Positions 1 through 6,195 of a stretch of 7,767 nucleotides of DNA are shown one piece after another; the first letter of the stretch is position 1, and each line of letters opens with the position of its first letter. The stretch comes from DATKMS01 sp041497995 (GTDB lineage: Bacteria > Desulfobacterota > Binatia > HRBIN30). The translations under genes and the position numbers were made by a program. The DNA is taken from contig JBGQHM010000318.1 of NCBI GenBank assembly GCA_041497995.1, positions 1 through 7,767 on the forward strand. Reading direction: 5' to 3'. The notes below the pieces were generated by a model. It worked only from the letters and a program-made list of their open reading frames with translations. It had not been told where the DNA came from and did not search any database.

Positions 1-2039
1 CCTGTCCGACCGATACCGTGCAACCCAGTAGCGTCGTCTGCCGCGCCGCCGCGGGCGAGTGCGACCAAGCGGAGACCTGTCCGGGGACCGCGGGGCAGGC
101 ATGTCCGGTGGCGGACGCCAAGAAGAGCAGTGGCACGGCGTGCACAGCGGACAGCAACCCGTGCACGCTCGACCAGTGCAACGGGGCGAGCAATACCTGC
201 CAGCACCCGGCGGGCAACGCGGGCGCGGTGTGCCGGGCCGGGTCGGGCGATCTGTGTGACCCCGACGAGATGTGTACGGGGACCAGCACGACGTGTCCGG
301 CCGACGTGAAGCAATCGGCGATGTTCGTCTGTCGCGCGGCTGTGGACGTATGCGACCTAGCGGAGACGTGTACGGGGACCGCGGGGCAGCCATGTCCGGT
401 GGCGGACGCCAAGAAGAGCAGTGGCACGGCGTGCACAGCTGACAGCAACCCGTGTACGCTCGACCAGTGCGACGGGGCGAGCAACGCCTGTCAGCACCCG
501 GCGGGGAACGCAGGTGCGGTGTGCCGGAGCGGATCGGGGGATCTGTGCGACCCCGACGAGACCTGTACCGGGACCGGCACGACGTGTCCGGCCGACTTGG
601 TGAAGTCCAGCGCGTTCGTCTGTCGTGCGGCGGCTGGCGAATGTGACCAAGATGAGCTGTGCTCAGGGAGCGCTGGGCAGAAGTGTCCGCCAGTGGACAC
701 CAAGAAGAGCAGTGGTACGCCGTGTACACCCGACAGCAACCTGTGCACGCTCGACCAGTGCAACGGGACGAGTAATACCTGCCAGCACCCGGCCGGGAAC
801 GCGGGTACGGTGTGCCGCCCTGGGTCGGGTGACGCCTGTGATCCGGACGAGACGTGTACCGGTAACAGCGCCACGTGTCCTGCCGATGTCGTGAAGGCTA
901 GCACGTTCGTCTGCCGCGGCGCGGCTGGCGAGTGCGACTTGGATGAAACGTGCCCAGGGGTGGCGGGCCAGACGTGTCCGACGCTCGATGCCAAGAAGGG
1001 CAGCGGAACGGTCTGCACGGGCGATGGCAATCCGTGTACGCTCGACCAGTGTGACGGAAGCACCGTGGTCTGTCAGCATCCGGCCGGCAATGCAGGGGCG
1101 ACGTGCCGCGCGCCGGCGGGGCTCTGCGATATCGCGGAGACCTGCAGCGGCAGCAGTTCGACGTGCCCGGCGGATAACTTTGCGCCCAGCAGCACGGTGT
1201 GTCGGGCTGTAGCGGGCCTGTGTGACGTTGCGGAGCACTGTACAGGTTCGAGCCCAGCGTGCCCAAGCGATGCGTTCGAGCCGAGCAGTCTAGTGTGCCG
1301 CGCTGCGTCGACGTCATGCGATCCGCCGGAGAAGTGCACGGGGTCGAGCCCCAGCTGCCCGGTCGATACAAACCCGGACCTCGACTGCGACGGCATCGCG
1401 AATGAGATCGATAACTGCCGGAATGTGTACAACCCGGATCAAGCGGATAGCGACAAGGATCGGGTGGGCGATGCCTGCGACAACTGCCCGACGATCTTCA
1501 ATCCCGCACAGAGCGATCAACATCCTGACGATGCCATGGGCGACGTGTGTTCGCCGGACAGTGTGAAGGCGTATTTTACACCGACGCACCTGTGCATGTG
1601 GGCGAATACCCTCGGCACGATCGACGCAAATGGTGTCTTGATCGTGCAAGGCATATTGGATGTGAGCAGTTTTCCCAATGCGACCGGGGACATGCTTTTC
1701 AACGGCGAGATCGCGTTGGGTATCGCCGGGGGAGGGCTGAAAGACATCGAGACGATGTGGTTTGATCCGCTGCGTTGCGTCACATTCGGGCGCGGAGCCA
1801 GAGTGCGCTGCATTGGCAGCACTGGCGAGGTGGCAACCTTCCGACAACGGGGGAGGAGGCCACCGAAGAATATGCAGTACAAGGTGAAGATTGTCGCCAC
1901 CGCTCGGTCCTATACACCACCGATCAACGATGACGGGCTGGCCGTGGTGTTCTCTACCGGAGATGGCGACCTGATCTTCCAATTCAGCGGCTGCAGCATC
2001 CGGGAGGATAGGACCCTGACCTGCCGTCCTAAGCCTTAG
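1..2039 (+). CDS. Large secreted cysteine-rich repeat protein, disintegrin-like modules plus thrombospondin type 3 repeats (5' partial)
   Basis: The reading frame is open to the left edge. The codons before the GTG at 18 already read C-P-T-D, the tail of another repeat, so the true start lies outside the window. Four cysteine-rich repeats of 97, 97, 97 and 96 residues begin at 36, 327, 618 and 909, followed by 32-residue modules at 1197 and 1293. The recurring module reads VCR-x4-CD-x2-E-x-C-x-G-x4-CP-x-D, which resembles the C-terminal half of ADAM/snake-venom disintegrin domains. It alternates with a module containing NPCTLDQC and CQHPAGNAG. Nucleotides 1377-1550 encode two thrombospondin type 3-like Asp-rich calcium loops (DLDCDG..., DSDKDRVGDACDNC). 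About 160 residues after that form a unique, less cysteine-rich domain I do not recognise; its many short alternating hydrophobic stretches suggest beta structure. An extracellular adhesive or structural role is inferred. The gene ends with TAG at 2037, 25 bp from the convergent gene at 2065, with no obvious terminator between them. Confidence 0.88.
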   Translation, partial: CPTDTVQPSSVVCRAAAGECDQAETCPGTAGQACPVADAKKSSGTACTADSNPCTLDQCNGASNTCQHPAGNAGAVCRAGSGDLCDPDEMCTGTSTTCPADVKQSAMFVCRAAVDVCDLAETCTGTAGQPCPVADAKKSSGTACTADSNPCTLDQCDGASNACQHPAGNAGAVCRSGSGDLCDPDETCTGTGTTCPADLVKSSAFVCRAAAGECDQDELCSGSAGQKCPPVDTKKSSGTPCTPDSNLCTLDQCNGTSNTCQHPAGNAGTVCRPGSGDACDPDETCTGNSATCPADVVKASTFVCRGAAGECDLDETCPGVAGQTCPTLDAKKGSGTVCTGDGNPCTLDQCDGSTVVCQHPAGNAGATCRAPAGLCDIAETCSGSSSTCPADNFAPSSTVCRAVAGLCDVAEHCTGSSPACPSDAFEPSSLVCRAASTSCDPPEKCTGSSPSCPVDTNPDLDCDGIANEIDNCRNVYNPDQADSDKDRVGDACDNCPTIFNPAQSDQHPDDAMGDVCSPDSVKAYFTPTHLCMWANTLGTIDANGVLIVQGILDVSSFPNATGDMLFNGEIALGIAGGGLKDIETMWFDPLRCVTFGRGARVRCIGSTGEVATFRQRGRRPPKNMQYKVKIVATARSYTPPINDDGLAVVFSTGDGDLIFQFSGCSIREDRTLTCRPKP
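36..1196 (+). repeat. Four tandem 291/288-bp coding repeats
   Basis: The repeat starts are the Val codon of the VCR motif at 36, 327, 618 and 909, so the period is exactly 291 bp three times; the fourth copy (909-1196) is 288 bp. Each unit has three parts. The first is a disintegrin-like module of about 33 residues. The second is a spacer module of about 31 residues holding NPCTLDQC. The third is another disintegrin-like module of about 33 residues with GSGDLCDPDE. Copies 1 and 2 are nearly identical in DNA: 100-148 matches 391-439 over 49 bp without a mismatch. Copy 4 is the most diverged. The array also runs off the left edge. Confidence 0.93.
1101..1388 (+). repeat. Three tandem 96-bp (32-residue) disintegrin-like modules
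   Basis: Starts fall at 1101 (TCRAPAGLCD), 1197 (VCRAVAGLCD) and 1293 (VCRAASTSCD), a strict 96-bp step. The first overlaps the last third of the fourth long repeat. These modules follow one another directly, without the NPCTLDQC spacer module, so the array changes from a compound unit to a simple one at its C-terminal end. The last module runs straight into the calcium-loop region. Confidence 0.85.
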
Positions 2040-2064
2040 GGGGCGGTCTGCGCGGCGAGTCAGG

Positions 2065-2817
2065 CTATGGCCGGTTTAGCGTGCGCGTGGGCACCCATGC
2101 TCCACGCGATGCGGGAAGGCGGAGAGCCGCCCGGATGGTCGCGCGGCGAGCCTGATCACTGACGAGTTGCGTGAATGTCCCGGTGTAGCGGTCGAAGCTG
2201 CACTCGACCCCGCCGATGTTGAAATCCGGGACGGTGTCGGGGTCAATGACCAACGTGGCGCCGTCGTCCGAAAGTTGCATCACGCCGCTCAGGGGTCGCG
2301 GCGTGAGATCGTCGCCGAGGAAATACGCGATGATGGTTGCAGACGTTGGGGAGGTCGCGACGCCGCCGAACGTGATGAGCGGATCACTGCCGATGCTGAT
2401 GGCGAGGAGATTGCCGTCGCCCAGCGCCAAGGCGCTCAGGTCTGTCGGGCACGTGGCGTTACTGCTGAACGGTCCGGCGTAGCCGCAGGACGCCCCCTGA
2501 CTGAGCGTGTCATCGACGAACGTGTACGGGCAATGCTCGACGGTGGGTGTCGGGGTTGGGAGGGCAGCGCACCCCAGCAGCGCGGCGTCCACTGCTTTGA
2601 TGATTTCATCGACGGTGACCACATCGTCGCCGTTCAGATCGCCCGGGCAGACGCCAGCGGCGCAACCGTTCAGCAGCGAGTTCACCGCGGTAATAATCTC
2701 GTTGATGCTGACCGAGTCGTCGCCGTCGAGGTCACCTGGACACGGCAGGGAGCGCGCCGCCTGCGGCAGCAGAGCCGATGCAACGGCGAGGGCAACGAAC
2801 CGAAAGAGCCACCGCAT
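2065..2817 (-). CDS. Secreted protein with two cysteine-bracketed EF-hand/dockerin-like repeats
   Basis: This 250-residue protein starts with a signal peptide (MRWLFRF, hydrophobic core to about residue 21) and is predicted to be exported. Two 27-residue repeats lie at 26-52 and 57-83, each opening with CPGDL and closing with a cysteine (LLNGC, LLGC). The first holds a full 12-residue EF-hand loop: D29, D31, D33, V36 at the hydrophobic position and E40 at position 12. The second has D60, N62, D64 and E71. Calcium binding is therefore likely; the repeats also resemble dockerin halves. A short Pro-Thr linker (87-92) leads to a domain of about 155 residues with cysteines at 96, 111, 123 and 206, which I do not recognise. 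No strong ribosome binding site precedes the ATG. The gene begins 36 bp after the DUF1232 gene on the same strand and could be co-transcribed with it. Dockerin-type docking to a cohesin is possible, but no cohesin is visible here. Confidence 0.85.
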   Translation of the reverse strand: MRWLFRFVALAVASALLPQAARSLPCPGDLDGDDSVSINEIITAVNSLLNGCAAGVCPGDLNGDDVVTVDEIIKAVDAALLGCAALPTPTPTVEHCPYTFVDDTLSQGASCGYAGPFSSNATCPTDLSALALGDGNLLAISIGSDPLITFGGVATSPTSATIIAYFLGDDLTPRPLSGVMQLSDDGATLVIDPDTVPDFNIGGVECSFDRYTGTFTQLVSDQARRATIRAALRLPASRGAWVPTRTLNRP

Positions 2818-2853
2818 CAGGCGACGACCGAAGGGGAGCAGCCGTAGATGCGT

Positions 2854-3360
2854 TCAGGACGAGGCCGTGCCGGCGGTACGCAGGAGTGCGTTGGCCTCGC
2901 GACCCTTCCACGCGCAGTAGCGGCGCAGGCCGTCGTGCCCCAGCTCGTACGCCATGGCCATCACGACGGCGTCGTCGAGGTGGCCGACACGTGGCAAGAA
3001 ATCCGGAATGATGTCCAGCTCGTCGGCGAAGTACGACACGGCGGCCGCCAAGAGGCTGATCGTATAGTACGGGATCTGCGGGCAGGCGCCGTCGACGTGG
3101 TCGCGCAAACAGTCCAGCGCCAAGGCCAGCTGTTCGCCCAACAGGGCCAAGTGGTCCGTCTGCAGGCTGGCGCCGCGGTCGCGCAGCTCATCTTCAGTCT
3201 GCATCAAGGCGGTGACGTCGGCCGGTGCCACGCGATTCGCCAATTCGTAGAGGATGGTGCGAATGTCGGCGCGGTCCAGCAGCGGCGCGTGCATTGGTGT
3301 TGCGCGTGGCTTCTTTACGGACGTACGCGGCGAGCGCCTGGCCGGTGTCTTTCGGGGCAT
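2854..3360 (-). CDS. DUF1232 (YkvA-type) family protein
   Basis: The 168-residue product carries the DUF1232 core at about 97-135. Its signature is a Tyr-rich helix start (PYYT), then a hydrophobic helix, ELDIIPDFLP, and VGHLDDAVV. The family has no assigned biochemical function; many members are small and membrane-associated. The first 22 residues are strongly basic (MPRKTPARRSPRTSVKKPR), after which a second Met at 3292-3294 could be an alternative start. I prefer 3360 because GGAG sits 7 nt upstream of it. Residues 25-90 look helical and soluble. The gene is divergent from the GAF gene, with 200 bp between them, and lies just upstream of the EF-hand protein on the same strand. Confidence 0.83.
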   Translation of the reverse strand: MPRKTPARRSPRTSVKKPRATPMHAPLLDRADIRTILYELANRVAPADVTALMQTEDELRDRGASLQTDHLALLGEQLALALDCLRDHVDGACPQIPYYTISLLAAAVSYFADELDIIPDFLPRVGHLDDAVVMAMAYELGHDGLRRYCAWKGREANALLRTAGTASS

Positions 3361-3386
3361 CGAAGGTCTCCACTGAATGCCCGGCG

Positions 3387-3415
3387 AGCGTACGCCAGAT
3401 CGCGCACGGCGACAA
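3387..3415 (-). promoter_or_regulatory. Weak candidate promoter for the DUF1232 gene
   Basis: On the minus strand TTGTCG (3410-3415) and TACGCT (3387-3392) are 17 bp apart and lie about 27 bp upstream of the start at 3360. Only 4/6 and 3/6 consensus positions match, so this is a tentative call. Confidence 0.25.
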
Positions 3416-3451
3416 GGGCCGCCGCGAGCGTCGCGGTGGAGCGGTCGGCTC

Positions 3452-3480
3452 TTGACCCTTGCTCAGTGCGGGCTTAGAAA
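3452..3480 (+). promoter_or_regulatory. Candidate sigma70 promoter of the GAF gene
   Basis: TTGACC at 3452-3457 (5/6 to the -35 consensus) and TAGAAA at 3475-3480 (4/6 to the -10 consensus) are separated by the optimal 17 bp. The predicted transcript would start near 3487, giving a leader of about 75 nt before the GTG at 3561. The same -35 hexamer, TTGACC, occurs in the promoter at 6643-6671. Confidence 0.5.
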
Positions 3481-3560
3481 CGCGGGGCGATGCGCAGCCT
3501 CACCGAATCTGACGACTCTTCTCGACGGCACCGCATCGGGCAACTGTAGCAGGTGCCAAC

Positions 3561-4325
3561 GTGACGACAGCGGCGGACCGGCTGCACCTCCTGTACGAAG
3601 TCAATCGACGACTGACCACCTTCGACGATCTCGACGAGCTGATGCGCTACTCCACGCGCCGGACGTGTGAGCTGTTCGGCGCCGACGGCTGCGCCCTCTT
3701 GTTTCTGGATCGTGAGCAGCGCCAGTTCTACTTTCCGGTTGCGAGTCAGAGCGCCACACAACAAGCCGCGCAGGAACGCTTGGCCGAGATCCGCTTTCCC
3801 GCCGATCAAGGCATCGCCGGCTGGGTACTCACGCACGACCATGCAGTGCTGGTCCCCGATGTCGCGGTGGACCCCCGCTTCTACGCCGGAGTTGACCAGG
3901 CAACGCGGATGACGACGCGCGCCGTGCTGTGCGCACCACTGCGCAGTCGGTCCGGAAATATCGGGGTCATCGAAGTGGTGAACCCGGCGCCAAACGCCCT
4001 GACGACGGACGATCTGGAATTCCTTGATGCGCTCGCCGCGGACATCGCTGTCGCCCACGAGAAGGCGATGCTGTACGACCGCTTGCGCGGCGAAGTCACC
4101 GGGCTGCGGCAAGCTGTCCGCATCGCGGGAATCGCGTTGCTCGCCCTCGGTGCCTTGCTAGGCATGGGTGGCGTGATCGCTCACTTGGCATGGGCACTCC
4201 CGCTGAGGGAGCTGCCGACGCGGCCCGGAATCTTGGGCGCCATTGTGTCGGTAGTCGTGGGTGTTGCGCTCCTCGGGATCGGGAATGGTTGGCTCATCCC
4301 CAAGACGACGAGCGTCCATGCGTAA
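3561..4325 (+). CDS. GAF-domain protein with C-terminal two-helix membrane anchor
   Basis: The product has 254 residues with a GTG start; AGG at 3551-3553 serves as a modest ribosome binding site. Residues 22-168 form a GAF sensory domain: GIAGWV (84-89), VPDVAVDPRF (98-107), the VLCAPL strand (122-127) and GVIEVVN (135-141) are typical landmarks of FhlA-type GAF domains. A helix (about 169-186) then leads to two hydrophobic segments, 187-212 and 224-245, predicted to cross the membrane. No kinase, GGDEF, EAL, HTH or phosphatase domain follows. Ligand and role are unknown. Inference: a membrane-tethered cytoplasmic sensor that acts through a partner. The gene is divergent from DUF1232 and convergent with the cysteine-rich gene, so it is probably monocistronic. 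Confidence 0.87.
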   Translation: MTTAADRLHLLYEVNRRLTTFDDLDELMRYSTRRTCELFGADGCALLFLDREQRQFYFPVASQSATQQAAQERLAEIRFPADQGIAGWVLTHDHAVLVPDVAVDPRFYAGVDQATRMTTRAVLCAPLRSRSGNIGVIEVVNPAPNALTTDDLEFLDALAADIAVAHEKAMLYDRLRGEVTGLRQAVRIAGIALLALGALLGMGGVIAHLAWALPLRELPTRPGILGAIVSVVVGVALLGIGNGWLIPKTTSVHA

Positions 4326-4327
4326 CA

Positions 4328-4380
4328 TCGCCAGCAGCCGGCCAAAGAGGCCGACGCAGATCCAGGCCGGCTGCTGGCGA
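4328..4380. terminator. 16-bp perfect inverted repeat between convergent genes, probable bidirectional terminator
   Basis: Arms at 4328-4343 (TCGCCAGCAGCCGGCC) and 4365-4380 are exact reverse complements, around a 21-nt loop. The structure sits between the stop at 4325 (plus) and the stop ending at 4385 (minus) and fills almost the whole gap. There is no T-run on either side, so it is not a classic intrinsic terminator. It may act as a stem that blocks read-through or protects 3' ends. A competing small hairpin, GGCC-AAAGA-GGCC, lies at 4340-4352. Confidence 0.6.
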
Positions 4381-4384
4381 CGGC

Positions 4385-4864
4385 TCACTGCGGCGGCGGT
4401 GGGCAGGCCGTGAGGCACGCGCGGAATTGCTTGTAACACTGCTTGAGCGCGGCGTGGTCGAGGTTCTCGCGGCACGTGTCGCGGCACTGAAATGCCTTCA
4501 CCTGGGCGGCGTCGACACACGCATCACGCTCGGCCGAATCCTTCGGTAACTGCTTGCAAGGATCCTTGTCGGCCTCGAACTGCGTTTCACATCCTTGCTT
4601 ACAGGCGTCCAACGCATCCAACGACGGTGCGACGCACGTGCTGCGTGCAGCGCGGCACGTCTCGGCGCAGTCGTGGCTGATGTTGCGGCACATGTCTTTG
4701 GAGACCTGGTACGCCTCCTGACACGCGTCCCTGCAAGCCTTGTTCTCTTGCTTCGCGTCATCCTTACACTGCGATAGGGATGAGCTGTCGGCCCATGCTG
4801 CGCTGGTAAGCCCGGCGGCGATGAGCAGTGCACCTACAAACGATGAGCTCAGCCTCGCTCTCAT
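4385..4864 (-). CDS. Exported small protein with 16 helix-face cysteines (CX3C repeats)
   Basis: The start at 4864 is chosen because AAGGAGGAG lies 6 nt upstream and a signal peptide follows directly (MRAR, hydrophobic core, cleavage near AWA-D at about residue 25). The open frame reaches 5134, but that extension is Arg-rich and has no such signals. The mature part, about 134 residues, is charged and predicted helical, with 16 cysteines at 33, 44, 48, 59, 66, 70, 77, 88, 92, 103, 116, 127, 131, 143, 150 and 154. Spacings of 4, 7 and 11 recur, and there are five CX3C pairs. This places most of them on one helix face, as in CX3C/CX9C helical hairpins. No CXXCH haem motif is present. I do not recognise the family. 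A disulfide-stapled periplasmic or extracellular helical protein, or a metal binder, is inferred. Confidence 0.82.
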   Translation of the reverse strand: MRARLSSSFVGALLIAAGLTSAAWADSSSLSQCKDDAKQENKACRDACQEAYQVSKDMCRNISHDCAETCRAARSTCVAPSLDALDACKQGCETQFEADKDPCKQLPKDSAERDACVDAAQVKAFQCRDTCRENLDHAALKQCYKQFRACLTACPPPPQ

Positions 4865-5031
4865 CGGTCTCCTCCTTCGCCCCCCGAAGGTTTGCCTCTT
4901 AGAATACGAGGTACGCTCAGCTGTGGAGAAACTCAAGAATAGAAAACATCGAGCGGCGTATTGAGCCGCTGAACGGTTGGAGCAGAGCGGCGAAGCGCAC
5001 CAACGGCGCCCTGCGCAGGCGCTGCGGTGCC
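4865..5031. other. Intergenic region between thiolase and the cysteine-rich gene
   Basis: This stretch holds the leader of the cysteine-rich gene (the AAGGAGGAG complement ends at about 4879), a terminator-like hairpin at 4952-4970, and a perfect 10-bp palindrome CCTGCGCAGG near 5010-5020. A TATTCT (minus strand, around 4898-4903) could be a -10 element, but no -35 element is properly spaced from it. No gene is seen here. Confidence 0.4.
4934..4970 (-). terminator. Candidate intrinsic terminator downstream of the thiolase gene
   Basis: Read on the minus strand, AGCGGC-TCAATAC-GCCGCT forms a 6-bp GC-rich stem with a 7-nt loop. It is followed within a few bases by the T-rich stretch GTTTTCTATTCTT. 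It lies about 60 bp past the thiolase stop, and it would separate the DUF35-thiolase transcript from the cysteine-rich gene. The stem is short, so efficiency is uncertain. Confidence 0.5.
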
Positions 5032-6195
5032 TTACCGTTCCGTCGAGACGATCGCCGTTGCGGCGGCGCTCCACACGCCGCCGGTGCCGTGACAGATGGC
5101 GACGGCGGCGCCGGGCACTTGGCGCGGCCCGCATTCGCCGCGCAGTTGTCGCACTGCTTCGATGATCGTGAAGATGCCGAACATCCCGGTGTGCGTGTAC
5201 GACAGGCCGCCGCCGTTCGTGTTCATCGGAAAGTCACCGCCAGGTGCGGTCCGCTGCCCCGACACGAAGGGGCCGCTCTCGCCGGCCTTGCAAAAACCGA
5301 GCGCTTCGAGGGCCAGCATCGGTACGATCGTGAAGGCATCGTAGAATTGCGCGACGTCGATGTCCGCATGCTGCACGCCCGCCATCCGGAAGGCGCGCTC
5401 CCCCGAGCCGACGGCAGCGTCCCAACGGCTGAACGACGGCATCTGGCTCACCATCTGGTGCGTGATGCCCTCACCGGTGCCGAGCACGTACACCGGCCTC
5501 TTCGGTACGTCGCGGGCGCGCTCCGCCGAGGTGACGATGACGGCGCCACCACCGTCGGTGACCAGACAGCAGTCGAGCAGATGGAACGGCCAGGCGATGA
5601 GCCGCGAGCTCAGCACGTCGTCGATGGTGAGCGGATCGCGCATCGCCGCCTTCGGGTTCATCGCTGCCCACTTGCGTGTCGCGACAGCGACCTCTGCCAG
5701 TTGCTCGCTGGTAGTGCCGAACTCGTGCATGTGACGAGTTGCAAGCATGCCGTAGCCCGTCGCCGGTCCGGACGTCCCGTAGGGCAGCTCGAACTGGCTC
5801 ATTGTGGAGTCGTCTCCCCAGCGCGGTGCCGGCATGGCGATGCGCGAGTAGCCGCTCTCGCCGTGCGTGATCAGCGCGACCTCGCACAAGCCGGCATTGA
5901 TCGCAGCCATGGCGTGCTCGATGTGCAGGATGAACGAGCAGCCACCCACCTGCGTGCCACCGACGAAACGCGGCCGGATGCCGAGGTACTCGGGCACGTC
6001 GTTGGCCATGTTGCGGCCCGAGGTGAACACCGCATCGATGTCGCTCTTCTTGAGCCCGGCATCCGCGAGCGCGTTGTACGTCGCTTCCATGTGGAGCTGC
6101 AGCGACGACTTGTGTGGCAAACGTCCCAGCTCGTCGGATTCGGCGACGCCGACGATGGCCACGGTGCCGCGCATCTTGCTCACGTCGGATGCCAT
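5032..6195 (-). CDS. SCP-x-type thiolase-fold enzyme (acetyl-CoA acyltransferase-like)
   Basis: The 387-residue product has the thiolase fold of the SCP-x/Ltp branch. The start at 6195 overlaps the stop of the DUF35 gene as TGATG, a translational coupling signal; the open frame extends upstream to 6519 only as a shadow of that gene. C86 in QVGGCSF sits where the thiolase nucleophile is expected. QFYDAF (283-288) replaces the NEAF motif, H335 in SYTHTG corresponds to the GHP histidine, and C368 in ICHG corresponds to the CxG acid/base cysteine. Degradative thiolases cleave 3-ketoacyl-CoA with CoA; relatives paired with DUF35 include the steroid side-chain aldolase Ltp2-ChsH2. Here the usual Cys/His/Cys set seems present, which favours thiolytic or condensing chemistry over the retro-aldol type. 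Acyl chain, aromatic or sterol substrate cannot be read from the sequence. Length is typical. Confidence 0.87.
   Translation of the reverse strand: MASDVSKMRGTVAIVGVAESDELGRLPHKSSLQLHMEATYNALADAGLKKSDIDAVFTSGRNMANDVPEYLGIRPRFVGGTQVGGCSFILHIEHAMAAINAGLCEVALITHGESGYSRIAMPAPRWGDDSTMSQFELPYGTSGPATGYGMLATRHMHEFGTTSEQLAEVAVATRKWAAMNPKAAMRDPLTIDDVLSSRLIAWPFHLLDCCLVTDGGGAVIVTSAERARDVPKRPVYVLGTGEGITHQMVSQMPSFSRWDAAVGSGERAFRMAGVQHADIDVAQFYDAFTIVPMLALEALGFCKAGESGPFVSGQRTAPGGDFPMNTNGGGLSYTHTGMFGIFTIIEAVRQLRGECGPRQVPGAAVAICHGTGGVWSAAATAIVSTER

Noticed and set aside
36..1196. CRISPR-like array
   Set aside because: The units are 291 bp, coding, contiguous and without spacers, so this is a protein repeat.
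491..1238. Two long minus-strand open frames (491-1063 and 663-1238) inside the repeat array
   Set aside because: They reflect the codon bias of the repeats; the plus frame has conserved cysteines and a repeat period in whole codons, which shows it is the coding one.
3474..4112. 212-codon minus-strand open frame opposite the GAF gene
   Set aside because: The plus frame has clear GAF landmarks and membrane segments; the minus frame has none and would read through the candidate GAF promoter.
4385..4864. Multihaem cytochrome c
   Set aside because: Many cysteines are present, but no CXXCH motif exists; the spacing is CX3C and CX10C.
4865..5134. N-terminal extension of the cysteine-rich protein (90 extra residues)
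   Set aside because: A strong AAGGAGGAG and a signal peptide define the start at 4864; the extension is Arg-rich and overlaps the end of the thiolase gene.
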